The translations under genes were made by a program, and so were the position numbers. From Sphingobium sp. (lineage in GTDB: Bacteria; Pseudomonadota; Alphaproteobacteria; Sphingomonadales; Sphingomonadaceae), in the NCBI GenBank assembly GCA_009360885.1, contig SPEL01000003.1:248001-312000 (forward strand): DNA of 64,000 nt. The letters are read 5' to 3'. Positions within the stretch are counted from its first letter, which is position 1, and the number at the start of each line of letters is the position of its first letter. This document shows positions 18,189 to 25,514 of the stretch, one piece after another. Under the pieces are notes generated by a model, which saw only the letters and a list, made by a program, of their open reading frames with translations, was not told the origin of the DNA and made no database searches.

Positions 18189-19615
18189 TAGTCCTCCAGC
18201 ACCCAGCTATCTTTGGTTCCACCGCCCTGACTGCTGTTGACCACTAATGATCCTTTTTTAAGGGCCACACGGGTGAGACCGCCGGGGGTAATCTCCACTT
18301 TATCGGGCGACACCAGCACAAAGGGGCGCAGGTCCACATGGCGGGGCGACAGGCCCTGTTTAGTCAGGATCGGCACGGTTGAGAGCGCCAAAGTCGGCTG
18401 AGCGATATAATTGCCGGGATGGCGTTTCAGCTTCGCAGCAAAGGCCGCCAGTTCCCGCTTGCTCGCCGCTGGCCCCACAAGCATGCCATAGCCGCCGGAA
18501 CCATGAACTTCCTTCACCACCAGATCGGCCAGATTATCCAGCACATAAGCAAGGCTATCTGGCTCTGAACAGCGCCATGTCGGAACATTCTGGAGGATCG
18601 GCTCCTCTCCCATGTAAAAACGCACAATATCAGGGATATAACTGTAAATCGCCTTATCATCGACAATGCCGGTGCCCGGTGCATTGGCGATGGTGATGCC
18701 GCCAGACAGGTAGATGTCCATGATGCCCGGCACGCCCAGAGCCGAATCTGGTCGGAAAGACAAGGGATCGAGATAATCATCATCCAGCCGCCGATAAAGG
18801 ACATCAATCGGGCGGTATCCCTGCGTAGTGCGCATTGCAACGCGCCCATCCACTATGCGCAGGTCATGCCCCTCTACCAGTTCAGCTCCCATCTGATCGG
18901 CAAGGAAAGCATGTTCGAAATAAGCACTGTTGTAGATACCCGGCGTCAACACCGCGACAACCGGGTCGCCTTCACATTTTCTTGGCGCACTGGCGGAAAG
19001 AGACCGGCGCAGTTTTTTGGGATAATCCGACACCTGCCGGATTTTATTCTGCGAGAATAATTCCGGGAACATGCTCATCATCGTTTCCCGGTTTTCCAGC
19101 ATATAGGAAACACCCGATGGTGTGCGCGCATTATCCTCCAGCGCAAAAAACTCATCCGGCCCAGTGCGCACCAGATCAACGCCAATGATATGGCTATACA
19201 CCCCGCCAGGCGGTGTAAAACCGATCATTTTTTCCTGAAAGGCTGCGTTACGGCTAATCATATGTTCGGGCAGGCGGCCCGCCCGAACAATTTCCTGCCG
19301 GTGATAGATATCGTGTAAAAAGGCATTCATCGCCCGTACACGCTGCTCAATCCCACGCGACAGACGCGCCCATTCCCCCGCAGAAATGATGCGGGGCACA
19401 ATATCAAAAGGAATTAAACGTTCCTCAGCATCTTCCTGCCCGTAAACGGCAAAAGTAATGCCGGTCTTGCGAAACAAATCCTCTGCCTCTGCTGCTTTTT
19501 TAAGCAACTTTGCAGGGTCCTGATCTGAAAACCATTGATGATATTGGTGAAATGGGGCGCGCGCTGTTTGTGTCTCGTCAAGCATTTCATCGAAGAAGCT
19601 GTTTTCATGCGCCAT
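18188..19615 (-). CDS. Circularly permuted ATP-grasp protein (type 2)
   Basis: About 475 aa, DUF404/DUF407 family, a circularly permuted ATP-grasp ligase predicted to form amide bonds on a peptide or amino-acid substrate. Recognisable segments are VRAMNAFLHDIYHRQEI, GVDLVRTGPDEFFALEDN, PGIYNSAYFEHAFLADQMG, KEVHGSGGYGMLVGP and LRPFVL near the end. The start at 19615 (MAHENSFFDEML) fits the family. It heads the leftward cluster. Between 19616 and 19860 I see only the terminator of the next gene. Confidence 0.92.
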   Translation of the reverse strand: MAHENSFFDEMLDETQTARAPFHQYHQWFSDQDPAKLLKKAAEAEDLFRKTGITFAVYGQEDAEERLIPFDIVPRIISAGEWARLSRGIEQRVRAMNAFLHDIYHRQEIVRAGRLPEHMISRNAAFQEKMIGFTPPGGVYSHIIGVDLVRTGPDEFFALEDNARTPSGVSYMLENRETMMSMFPELFSQNKIRQVSDYPKKLRRSLSASAPRKCEGDPVVAVLTPGIYNSAYFEHAFLADQMGAELVEGHDLRIVDGRVAMRTTQGYRPIDVLYRRLDDDYLDPLSFRPDSALGVPGIMDIYLSGGITIANAPGTGIVDDKAIYSYIPDIVRFYMGEEPILQNVPTWRCSEPDSLAYVLDNLADLVVKEVHGSGGYGMLVGPAASKRELAAFAAKLKRHPGNYIAQPTLALSTVPILTKQGLSPRHVDLRPFVLVSPDKVEITPGGLTRVALKKGSLVVNSSQGGGTKDSWVLED

Positions 19616-19810
19616 GCAGGCATAGTCACCAAAATGCAGACCTGTTGCAATATGGTTTTTGCGGCTTTGCTGCGCCCGCGAAACAAAGCCGCAATGAAAA
19701 TGCAACAGCCTGATTTTCAACAGTTTACAGAAAGCAATTCAGCTGGCCCTTGCCCACCGGCGACGCAGAGCGACTTGTAACATTATTTTTTATTTTGGGT
19801 CAGCCGCTGC

Positions 19811-19847
19811 AAAAATCATCCTGAACCCATGCAGGATCAGGATGATT
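19811..19847 (-). terminator. Intrinsic terminator of the chemotaxis receptor gene
   Basis: AATCATCCTGA (19814-19824) and its exact complement (19837-19847) form an 11-bp stem. On the minus strand it is followed by TTTTT. It lies 14 bases past the stop of the receptor gene at 19861. Confidence 0.8.
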
Positions 19848-19860
19848 CGCTTGCCATCAT

Positions 19861-21417
19861 TCATTGGTTCGCCACACGAAAATTGGCAAAATCATCATGC
19901 GCATCATCACCATCATCGAGCATATGATGGCTGCCTAAATTATGGGCAGGCCTGCCCAATGATGCCTTTTGTTGTTGCTCTGCCCGGTGACGTACCTCTG
20001 CATCAGCCTTGCACCGCAACCAGTCACGCCGTTCCAGCACAAATTTACCGACAATCTGCGTCAGCAAGCTGGCTTCATTCGTCAACGCCCGCGCCGCCGC
20101 ATTGGATTCCTCAACCATAGCGGCGTTTTGCTGGGTGGTGAAATCCATCTGTTCAATCTCAGCGCTGATTTCCTTGAGGCTATCGGCCTGTGCCACCGCC
20201 AGCGTCGCGATTTCCTGCGCCTGCGTTGTCACTTCGCTGACCTGCCCGATAATTTGCTCCAGCGCCTTGCCAGTACGATCGACCAGATCAACCCCCTGCT
20301 TCACATCATCGCTGGATTTACCGATAAGGCCCTTGATGTTTTTGGCCGATTCCGTCGTCCGATGCGCCAGCGCCCGCACTTCGTTGGCGACCACCGCAAA
20401 TCCTTTGCCAGCCTCACCGGCCCGCGCCGCTTCCACCCCGGCATTCAGTGCCAGCAGGTTCGTCTGAAAGGCGATCGCTTCAATCACTTCTGTGATCTGA
20501 GCAATTTCTTCGGACGAGGTTTTGATCTTACCCATGGCTGCGACGGCTTTTTCCACAATTTCGCCGCCCTGCTGTGCCTGTCCGTTAACAGATGAGACGC
20601 TTTCGCCTACTTGCTGGGCATTGGATGCTGTCGTCTGCACATCTCTGGTGATCTGCTTCATCACCTCAGATGTGCGTGCCAGCACTGCTGCCTGCTGCTC
20701 TGTCCGCACGGCAAGGTCATCCGCCGCTGCACTGATTTCTCCGGCGCCAGTATCCACATTATTCGCGGCATTCGACATCTGGCTGATGATTTCGCTGAAC
20801 TGGCGGCGCATATTATGGAAATCTGCGGCCATACGCTGATAATTTTCTGGCAAATTCCCCAGCTCTGCCCGCAAATCGCCGGTGGCCACACGGGCCATCG
20901 CGTCACCCACGGAATCAATCGTCGCCGCGCGCGCTTTTTCCTCTGCCGCGAAATAAGCCTGCAATGCCGCTGACATATCCAGCAAAGCCGTTTTCACCAG
21001 CGTGCCTATCACATTGGATGCACGGCGGTTCATGACGCTGCGGCCAAGGGTGTGGGTAATCACTTCCTCCAGCACCATCGCATAACCGCCTATATAAAGC
21101 GAAGGCGACAAACCAATCTGCGCATGAACTTCCCCAATGCGATTGCACCGGGCAAGAGCTGCATCATCAAACCGGCCTGAAAATAGCTCCAGCCAGTGAT
21201 TGAGCTGCGCCTTACGGGCGCGCATCCGCTGTTCCACAGTGGAAAGCAGGGCCGATGTATGCTCATGATTAGCGATTTGCCCATAAAGGGTTTCCAGCGC
21301 CGTATCGCCGTATCGCTCTATCAACGCCTTCACCTTCGGAAAAGCGCGGTAATTCTCGTCCGAAAGAGTGGTGAAAGGCACCTCTTTCTTGCTCGCTGCT
21401 TCGCCGTTCATGTTCAT
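19861..21417 (-). CDS. Globin-coupled methyl-accepting chemotaxis protein
   Basis: 518-aa soluble chemoreceptor with no membrane segment. Residues ~15-180 resemble the sensor globin of HemAT; His98 in RIGEVHAQIGLSPSLYIGGYA fits the proximal haem ligand. A HAMP-like linker (about 185-245) and the MCP signalling hairpin follow, with the tip FQTNLLALNAGVEAARAGE and GFAVVANEVRALA. It probably senses oxygen or another gas and signals to CheA. A His/Asp-rich tail ends the protein. The upstream 700 bases are gene-free. Confidence 0.9.
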   Translation of the reverse strand: MNMNGEAASKKEVPFTTLSDENYRAFPKVKALIERYGDTALETLYGQIANHEHTSALLSTVEQRMRARKAQLNHWLELFSGRFDDAALARCNRIGEVHAQIGLSPSLYIGGYAMVLEEVITHTLGRSVMNRRASNVIGTLVKTALLDMSAALQAYFAAEEKARAATIDSVGDAMARVATGDLRAELGNLPENYQRMAADFHNMRRQFSEIISQMSNAANNVDTGAGEISAAADDLAVRTEQQAAVLARTSEVMKQITRDVQTTASNAQQVGESVSSVNGQAQQGGEIVEKAVAAMGKIKTSSEEIAQITEVIEAIAFQTNLLALNAGVEAARAGEAGKGFAVVANEVRALAHRTTESAKNIKGLIGKSSDDVKQGVDLVDRTGKALEQIIGQVSEVTTQAQEIATLAVAQADSLKEISAEIEQMDFTTQQNAAMVEESNAAARALTNEASLLTQIVGKFVLERRDWLRCKADAEVRHRAEQQQKASLGRPAHNLGSHHMLDDGDDAHDDFANFRVANQ

Positions 21418-22102
21418 TACGATACCCCTGCAATTCTGTAGCGGGATACACCTACCCCGTACATTTGGCTTTTGATCTGACGACCACCGGGTCGCCTCTC
21501 TGATCGCTGGCCAGAATCTCTGGTCTTCAATCTCTGGAGGTAAAATTATGTCATGAACCTAAAAGAGTGATTAACATTGTGATTTTGAACAGGAAAATAG
21601 CATTAAATGCTGCACTACGACATTGCTAAGCTAATAGCCCCCATGCCCGTAACGCCTGATAGCGATGCTATCGACAGATCGTTGGCCCGATAAGAGCGCA
21701 GATACAGGATCGCGCCTTCTGCGCGTTTACTATTTAACTTTATGTTTTTGCTGATTTAATGCTGGTCTTTATCATAACCTGCCCGCCCGTGCGGTGCCAC
21801 CTTCACTTAGAAGGTGGTGGACAGGGCTGGAATAGAACTAATGTATGATTTCAGTATGATAAATTGGCGACCTGCCCAAAATCTGCAACGCATTTCTGCG
21901 GTGTCCCAGACCATTTGGCGAACCTAAAAAAGACAAATAGGAACACTCTGCCCACCTGCCCCTTCGCAATGCACAACGCAGCGCGCTAAGCGCTCGTCGT
22001 GACGCATGGGCGATGGCCACACGGCACTTATTCCAATCAATAGATAGTGAAATCAACAAGATATAACGAAGTATCGACCACCTTGCCTACGCATGAAAAT
22101 GA
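21418..22102. other. Gene-free stretch: host/prophage boundary region
   Basis: About 680 bases with no gene I can support. It holds a strong Shine-Dalgarno (TGGAGG at 21535-21540) before ATG codons at 21548 and 21553 whose frames close after two and five codons. It also holds a hairpin GATAGC-GAT-GCTATC (21658-21672) and a 7-bp stem CCACCTT/AAGGTGG near 21798-21818. The prophage left end must lie somewhere here, but the other attachment site is outside the window, so the att core cannot be named. No tRNA gene is visible. Confidence 0.45.
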
Positions 22103-22117
22103 GAACATAATAAGAAC
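22103..22117 (+). promoter_or_regulatory. SOS box (LexA site) GAAC-N7-GAAC
   Basis: GAACATAATAAGAAC matches exactly the alphaproteobacterial LexA consensus GTTC-N7-GTTC read from the other strand. Its last base directly precedes the ATG of the Y-family polymerase at 22118, so LexA binding would block transcription start or the first codons. There is no Shine-Dalgarno in between; the mRNA may be leaderless. Confidence 0.8.
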
Positions 22118-23362
22118 ATGCGTAAACCAGAGACGATTGAACACCTGTACCTTGATTTCGATGGATTTTTTGCGTCCGTCGAACAGGCCAACGATTCGCG
22201 CCTGCGGGGCCGCCCTGTTGGCGTAGTCCCCTATGAGGGCGGCAAGACATGCATCATCGCATGCAGTCGGGAGGCTAAGGCCCGTGGCGTCAAAAATATC
22301 ATGATGGTGGATGAGGCCAAACGCATTTGCCGCGACCTCATCCTTGTCCCGCAGAAGCCTGATCTGTATCGCCGCGCACATAATGCACTGGCATCCGAAA
22401 TAGCCTCGGTCATCCCGATTGATACGATCAAGAGCATAGATGAGCTTTCCTGCCGTCTGGACGAAGGGCAGCGTGCCGATCCGCACGGGCTGGCCCAGCA
22501 AATCAAACGCACTATCCGCTATAATATCGGGGCCACCATCACTTGCTCCATCGGCTTTGCGGCCAACCGACATCTGGCAAAAATCGCCAGCGACACGCAA
22601 AAACCGGACGGCCTCACCATCTGGCACCCTCACCTGATGCCCGGCCCGCTTTTTCGCGTCCCGCTTGAGGACATCCCCGGCGTCGGCAGCCGCATGAAAA
22701 AGAAGCTCATCCTCTCGCGCATCATATCAACCGAAGAACTCTACAACACATCACCAAAACAAATGCGCGCCATCTGGCACAGCGTCACTGGCGAACGGCT
22801 TTGGTATGCCCTCCATGGTTATGACATCGCCGCGCAGCCCACCGACCGTGGGCAATTCGGCCATGCCCGCGTGTTACCGCCAGAGGCGCGCTCAATGCCA
22901 GAGGCCCGCAAGATAGCCCGACTATTACTTATCAAGGCGGCCAGACGCATGCGCCGGGCGGGCTATTATTGCTCCGGCCTTTACCTATCGGCGCAACCCT
23001 TTGATAGCCGCTGGGGCCAATATCGCAGCCTGCCACAGGTGCAGGACGATCAAGCCTTATTATCGGCCCTCAATGCTCTATGGGCCGAACTGGAAACCGT
23101 CACCACCCCGCGTACCAAATTAATGCGCGTAGGCATCAGCCTGTGTGAACTGACGCCAGCGGGCCAACGGCAACTGGATATGCTGATCAATGATGATGAG
23201 GATCGCCAAAAATGGGAACGCATTGGCGCGGTGATTGACGGGCTGAATAGTCGTTACGGCAAAACCGTTACAAGCCTAGGCCATTGGTCCCCGCCAAAGG
23301 GTGGCAATGTCGGGGGGAAGATCAGCTTCACCCGCATCCCCAGCGCAGACGATTTCCTATGA
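22118..23362 (+). CDS. Y-family translesion DNA polymerase (DinB/UmuC-like)
   Basis: 414-aa error-prone polymerase. Catalytic acids are Asp13 (YLDFDGFF) and Asp108-Glu109 (KSIDELS), with Phe18 at the steric-gate position, a helix-hairpin-helix at ~181-195 (VPLEDIPGVGSRMKKK) and a little-finger domain behind. QLDMLI at 352-357, before the IDGLNSRYG segment, occupies the place of the beta-clamp binding motif in UmuC-like proteins. No earlier in-frame start exists because of a TGA at 22100. It overlaps the next gene (ATGA). Its place beside a prophage with its own clamp suggests phage origin. Confidence 0.88.
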   Translation: MRKPETIEHLYLDFDGFFASVEQANDSRLRGRPVGVVPYEGGKTCIIACSREAKARGVKNIMMVDEAKRICRDLILVPQKPDLYRRAHNALASEIASVIPIDTIKSIDELSCRLDEGQRADPHGLAQQIKRTIRYNIGATITCSIGFAANRHLAKIASDTQKPDGLTIWHPHLMPGPLFRVPLEDIPGVGSRMKKKLILSRIISTEELYNTSPKQMRAIWHSVTGERLWYALHGYDIAAQPTDRGQFGHARVLPPEARSMPEARKIARLLLIKAARRMRRAGYYCSGLYLSAQPFDSRWGQYRSLPQVQDDQALLSALNALWAELETVTTPRTKLMRVGISLCELTPAGQRQLDMLINDDEDRQKWERIGAVIDGLNSRYGKTVTSLGHWSPPKGGNVGGKISFTRIPSADDFL

Positions 23363-23610
23363 ACTGGAAAACCAACATTCAGGTGCTGGACCTCACGCCA
23401 GATGACCGCCTCGAAATGATCTGCAAAAAATGCGGGCACCTGCGTTACCTCACCGGGGCGCAGTTGCTCGCGCGCAATGGCGCGGCACGGCTCTATCTCG
23501 ATCAGGTCGAGGCCCGCGCCAAATGCACCCAGCGCGGCTGCGGTGGCCCCATGCGCATGGCAAAACCCCACGCGGGGGAAACAAGCGGCTTTGTCGGGGG
23601 TATAGCATGA
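23359..23610 (+). CDS. Small zinc-ribbon protein of the damage cassette
   Basis: 83-aa protein whose ATG overlaps the stop of the polymerase gene. Two cysteine pairs (MICKKCGH and AKCTQRGCGG) separated by about 35 residues look like a four-cysteine zinc ribbon. Function unknown. Its position between a Y-family polymerase and a SRAP gene suggests an accessory role in handling damaged DNA. Similar small genes sit in such phage cassettes, but I cannot name a family. Confidence 0.75.
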   Translation: MNWKTNIQVLDLTPDDRLEMICKKCGHLRYLTGAQLLARNGAARLYLDQVEARAKCTQRGCGGPMRMAKPHAGETSGFVGGIA

Positions 23611-23623
23611 TGGAGGCAAGCCT

Positions 23624-24205
23624 ATGTGCAACCATTATCGCCTGAACGCATTACGCGCAGACATCGCCAAGGCATTGGACGTGTCTGTCATTCAGCCCGT
23701 GCAATGGAAGGACGAAATTTACCCACGCGGTACCGCGCCGGTAATCATCAGCCACGAAGGCAGGCGCAAGGGCGGCCCGATGTCATGGGGCGTACCTACA
23801 ACAATAGAGGGCCGCAAAAAGCATGTAACTAATGCCCGCAATCTATCATCATCATTTTGGAAGGGGATGGCATCGCGTCCGCTCAACCGCTGCCTTGTTC
23901 CATTCACATCATTTGCTGAACCTGCGCCGGGCAAAGATGAAAACGGCAGGCCCGCAGAACATTGGTTTACCGTGACCGACCAGCCTATACCTTGTTTCGC
24001 TGGTCTATGGCGCAAGGTGAATGATGAGCATGTCTTTGCCTTTTGCACCACCGAACCCAACCCACTGGTGGCCCCCCACCACCCAAAGGCCATGCCGGTC
24101 ATATTATTGGCGGACGATCAGGAACGCTGGCTTACCGGCACCTATGAAGACGCATTGCAATTACAGGCCGCATACCCAAGCCAGATGATGGAGATAAAAA
24201 TATAA
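23624..24205 (+). CDS. SOS response-associated peptidase (SRAP/YedK/HMCES-like)
   Basis: 193-aa SRAP-domain protein. After Met removal Cys2 (MCNHYRL) becomes the N-terminal residue that forms a covalent link with abasic sites in single-stranded DNA. Asn70 (VTNARN), Glu99 (SFAEP) and His153 (PHHPKAMP) match the other active-site positions. GGAGG lies 7 nt upstream of the ATG. It is the third gene of the SOS-box-led cassette, so abasic-site shielding would be induced together with translesion synthesis. Confidence 0.92.
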   Translation: MCNHYRLNALRADIAKALDVSVIQPVQWKDEIYPRGTAPVIISHEGRRKGGPMSWGVPTTIEGRKKHVTNARNLSSSFWKGMASRPLNRCLVPFTSFAEPAPGKDENGRPAEHWFTVTDQPIPCFAGLWRKVNDEHVFAFCTTEPNPLVAPHHPKAMPVILLADDQERWLTGTYEDALQLQAAYPSQMMEIKI

Positions 24206-24249
24206 GCTACTTATAATAACGCTTGCGCGAAAACTATAAGTAGCTTATA
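24201..24249. promoter_or_regulatory. Pair of TATAAG-N3-CTTATA palindromes
   Basis: TATAAGCTACTTATA (24201-24215) and TATAAGTAGCTTATA (24235-24249) are each palindromic and are exact inverted copies of each other, with centres 34 bp apart. The first covers the SRAP stop codon. They look like paired operators for a dimeric repressor, for instance the helix-turn-helix protein encoded just downstream. They could also form an A/T-rich terminator hairpin for the cassette. Confidence 0.55.
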
Positions 24250-24256
24250 AAATACC

Positions 24257-24432
24257 TATCGGACGGAGAGGGAAACCACCTAATCCCGCCGATACAACGA
24301 AAAGGAAAGAGACATGCACTTCTCAATCCGGTTTCGGTTCTGGCGTATCGAGTTTAAGCTACTCGAAATAACGATCAGATAACCGAAACACCCCCGGCGG
24401 GCCGCAATCCTGCCGGGGGACCGGATTGAGAA
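24257..24432 (+). ncRNA. Candidate structured RNA (hairpin plus three-way junction)
   Basis: Hand folding gives a hairpin (TATCGG...CCGATA, 24257-24262/24289-24294, extended by CGG/CCG past a bulged A). A closed three-way junction follows. P1 is 13 bp (24320-24332/24420-24432). P2 is 7 bp, TTCGGTT/AACCGAA (24333-24339/24381-24387), and P3 is TCGAGT/ACTCGA (24348-24353/24361-24366). P4 is CCCCCGGC/GCCGGGGG (24391-24398/24412-24419). All stems are perfect and junctions are tight (0, 3, 0 nt). It ends two bases before an ATG of the next gene. It may be a free small RNA or a 5' leader; no known family recognised. Confidence 0.6.
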
Positions 24433-24451
24433 TATGTCTTCGGAGATTGAA

Positions 24452-24991
24452 ATGCAACCCGATGAATTAAAAGCCATCCGCAAAAAGCTAAATATGACGC
24501 AAAAACAATTTGCAGACGCGCTCGACGTCTCCAACGTGCTGATTAGCCAAATGGAATTGGGCAAAGCACCCATCGAAAGACGGACAGAACTCGCTGCCCG
24601 ATATTTAGCAATCAAAGTCATAGCAGCGTCCGATTATGACACAGAATTTCCAGTCGGTAATGATGCGCGGACAACCATGGCAGAGGACATGTTTAAGGAA
24701 GCCAAAGCCATCGTTCAGGGCGGGCTACCCGCTGCAAGAGCATATCAGTTAAAACGGTACGAGGAAGGCCTAGCGCCCAAAGAATGGCTCGAAGCCAGCG
24801 ACGCCCGCCGCGCCGAAATACTGCGCCAGTCCGCCCAAGGCGCATTTGATTGTGCAAAATCAATCATAGCGGATGGGCGCGCGCATTATGTTATGGAGAG
24901 CGAGGGCCGAAAATATCTGGTCGTCTGCACCCTCACACCCGACGCATCTGCCGGGCCTGTCGGTTACGATCTTTGGGGTGAGGTTAATTAA
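24452..24991 (+). CDS. XRE-type helix-turn-helix protein
   Basis: 179 aa from the ATG at 24452, chosen because GGAG lies 7 nt upstream; an ATG at 24434 would add six residues. An XRE helix-turn-helix fills residues ~5-60 (LKAIRKKLNMTQKQFADALD and NVLISQMELGKAPI). The remaining ~110 residues are not recognised. It follows the folded RNA region and the palindrome pair, so autoregulation is plausible. Its end overlaps the convergent spanin gene by 8 bases. Could be a prophage regulator or an antitoxin-like protein; no toxin partner is evident. Confidence 0.7.
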   Translation: MQPDELKAIRKKLNMTQKQFADALDVSNVLISQMELGKAPIERRTELAARYLAIKVIAASDYDTEFPVGNDARTTMAEDMFKEAKAIVQGGLPAARAYQLKRYEEGLAPKEWLEASDARRAEILRQSAQGAFDCAKSIIADGRAHYVMESEGRKYLVVCTLTPDASAGPVGYDLWGEVN

Positions 24992-25514
24992 TCACAAACC
25001 CACCCATCAACGCATCATAACTGGCTTCGCAGGCCCTGCCTGCGGTGCTGGCGTCATCAGCATATCGTGCAAGCTGTTCCGCAGCAGCGTCAAGCCGTTG
25101 CTGCACCCGCTCAAGCAAATCTCCGGTGGTGCCGGTTGCCGGGCTACAGAGGGCAGCCCCGGTATCACCGGCGGCGCTGGTGGTGGTAACGTCCCTGATC
25201 GCTGCGCGCAGGCGGACGCCAGCATCAACAGCGGCATCAGCATCAGCCCGCGCTTTATCACGTTCTTGTATCGCATTATTTGTTATCTCCTGCTGTGCGG
25301 CATAGCGCCGCTCGCTTTCCTTGCGGTTCGCCTCGGTCTGGGCGGCCCGGTCCACCGCCTCACGCGCTTGCACGATTTCCCACCGGCCCTTTTCGGCATC
25401 CACACCAGACGAATAGGCCCACCAGTGGGAGGCCATCAGCGCAGCCACCAAGGCCACGCCGATATAAGGCAGGAACGGACGAAGGGCAGCGGCCTTCACG
25501 CCGCCACCCCGCAT
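24984..25514 (-). CDS. Inner-membrane spanin (Rz-like)
   Basis: 176-aa protein with one N-terminal membrane anchor (about residues 13-30, PYIGVALVAALMASHWWAY), then a long charged helical, coiled-coil-like periplasmic part. Encoded just downstream of the endolysin, with an overlap of 19 bases, and containing an out-of-frame lipoprotein gene. This is the Rz/Rz1 layout used to fuse inner and outer membranes in the last step of lysis. Confidence 0.8.
   Translation of the reverse strand: MRGGGVKAAALRPFLPYIGVALVAALMASHWWAYSSGVDAEKGRWEIVQAREAVDRAAQTEANRKESERRYAAQQEITNNAIQERDKARADADAAVDAGVRLRAAIRDVTTTSAAGDTGAALCSPATGTTGDLLERVQQRLDAAAEQLARYADDASTAGRACEASYDALMGGFVIN
25007..25276 (-). CDS. Outer-membrane spanin lipoprotein (Rz1-like), nested in Rz
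   Basis: 89-aa gene lying wholly inside the Rz gene in another frame. N-terminus has positive residues, a hydrophobic stretch LMLMPLLMLASAC whose cysteine fits a lipobox, then a proline-rich segment (PPPAPPVIPGLP). All are typical of Rz1. GGAG lies 10 nt upstream of the ATG. Expected to pair with the inner spanin. Confidence 0.75.
   Translation of the reverse strand: MRYKNVIKRGLMLMPLLMLASACAQRSGTLPPPAPPVIPGLPSVARQPAPPEICLSGCSNGLTLLRNSLHDMLMTPAPQAGPAKPVMMR

Noticed and set aside
21798-21818. Terminator at the CCACCTT/AAGGTGG hairpin
   Set aside because: No T-tract on either strand after the stem.
21418-22117. tRNA gene as attachment site
   Set aside because: No cloverleaf or T-loop sequence found by eye in the boundary region.
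24257-24432. Retron ncRNA or tracrRNA
   Set aside because: No reverse transcriptase, Cas or repeat array in the window; no branching-G type arrangement that I can identify.
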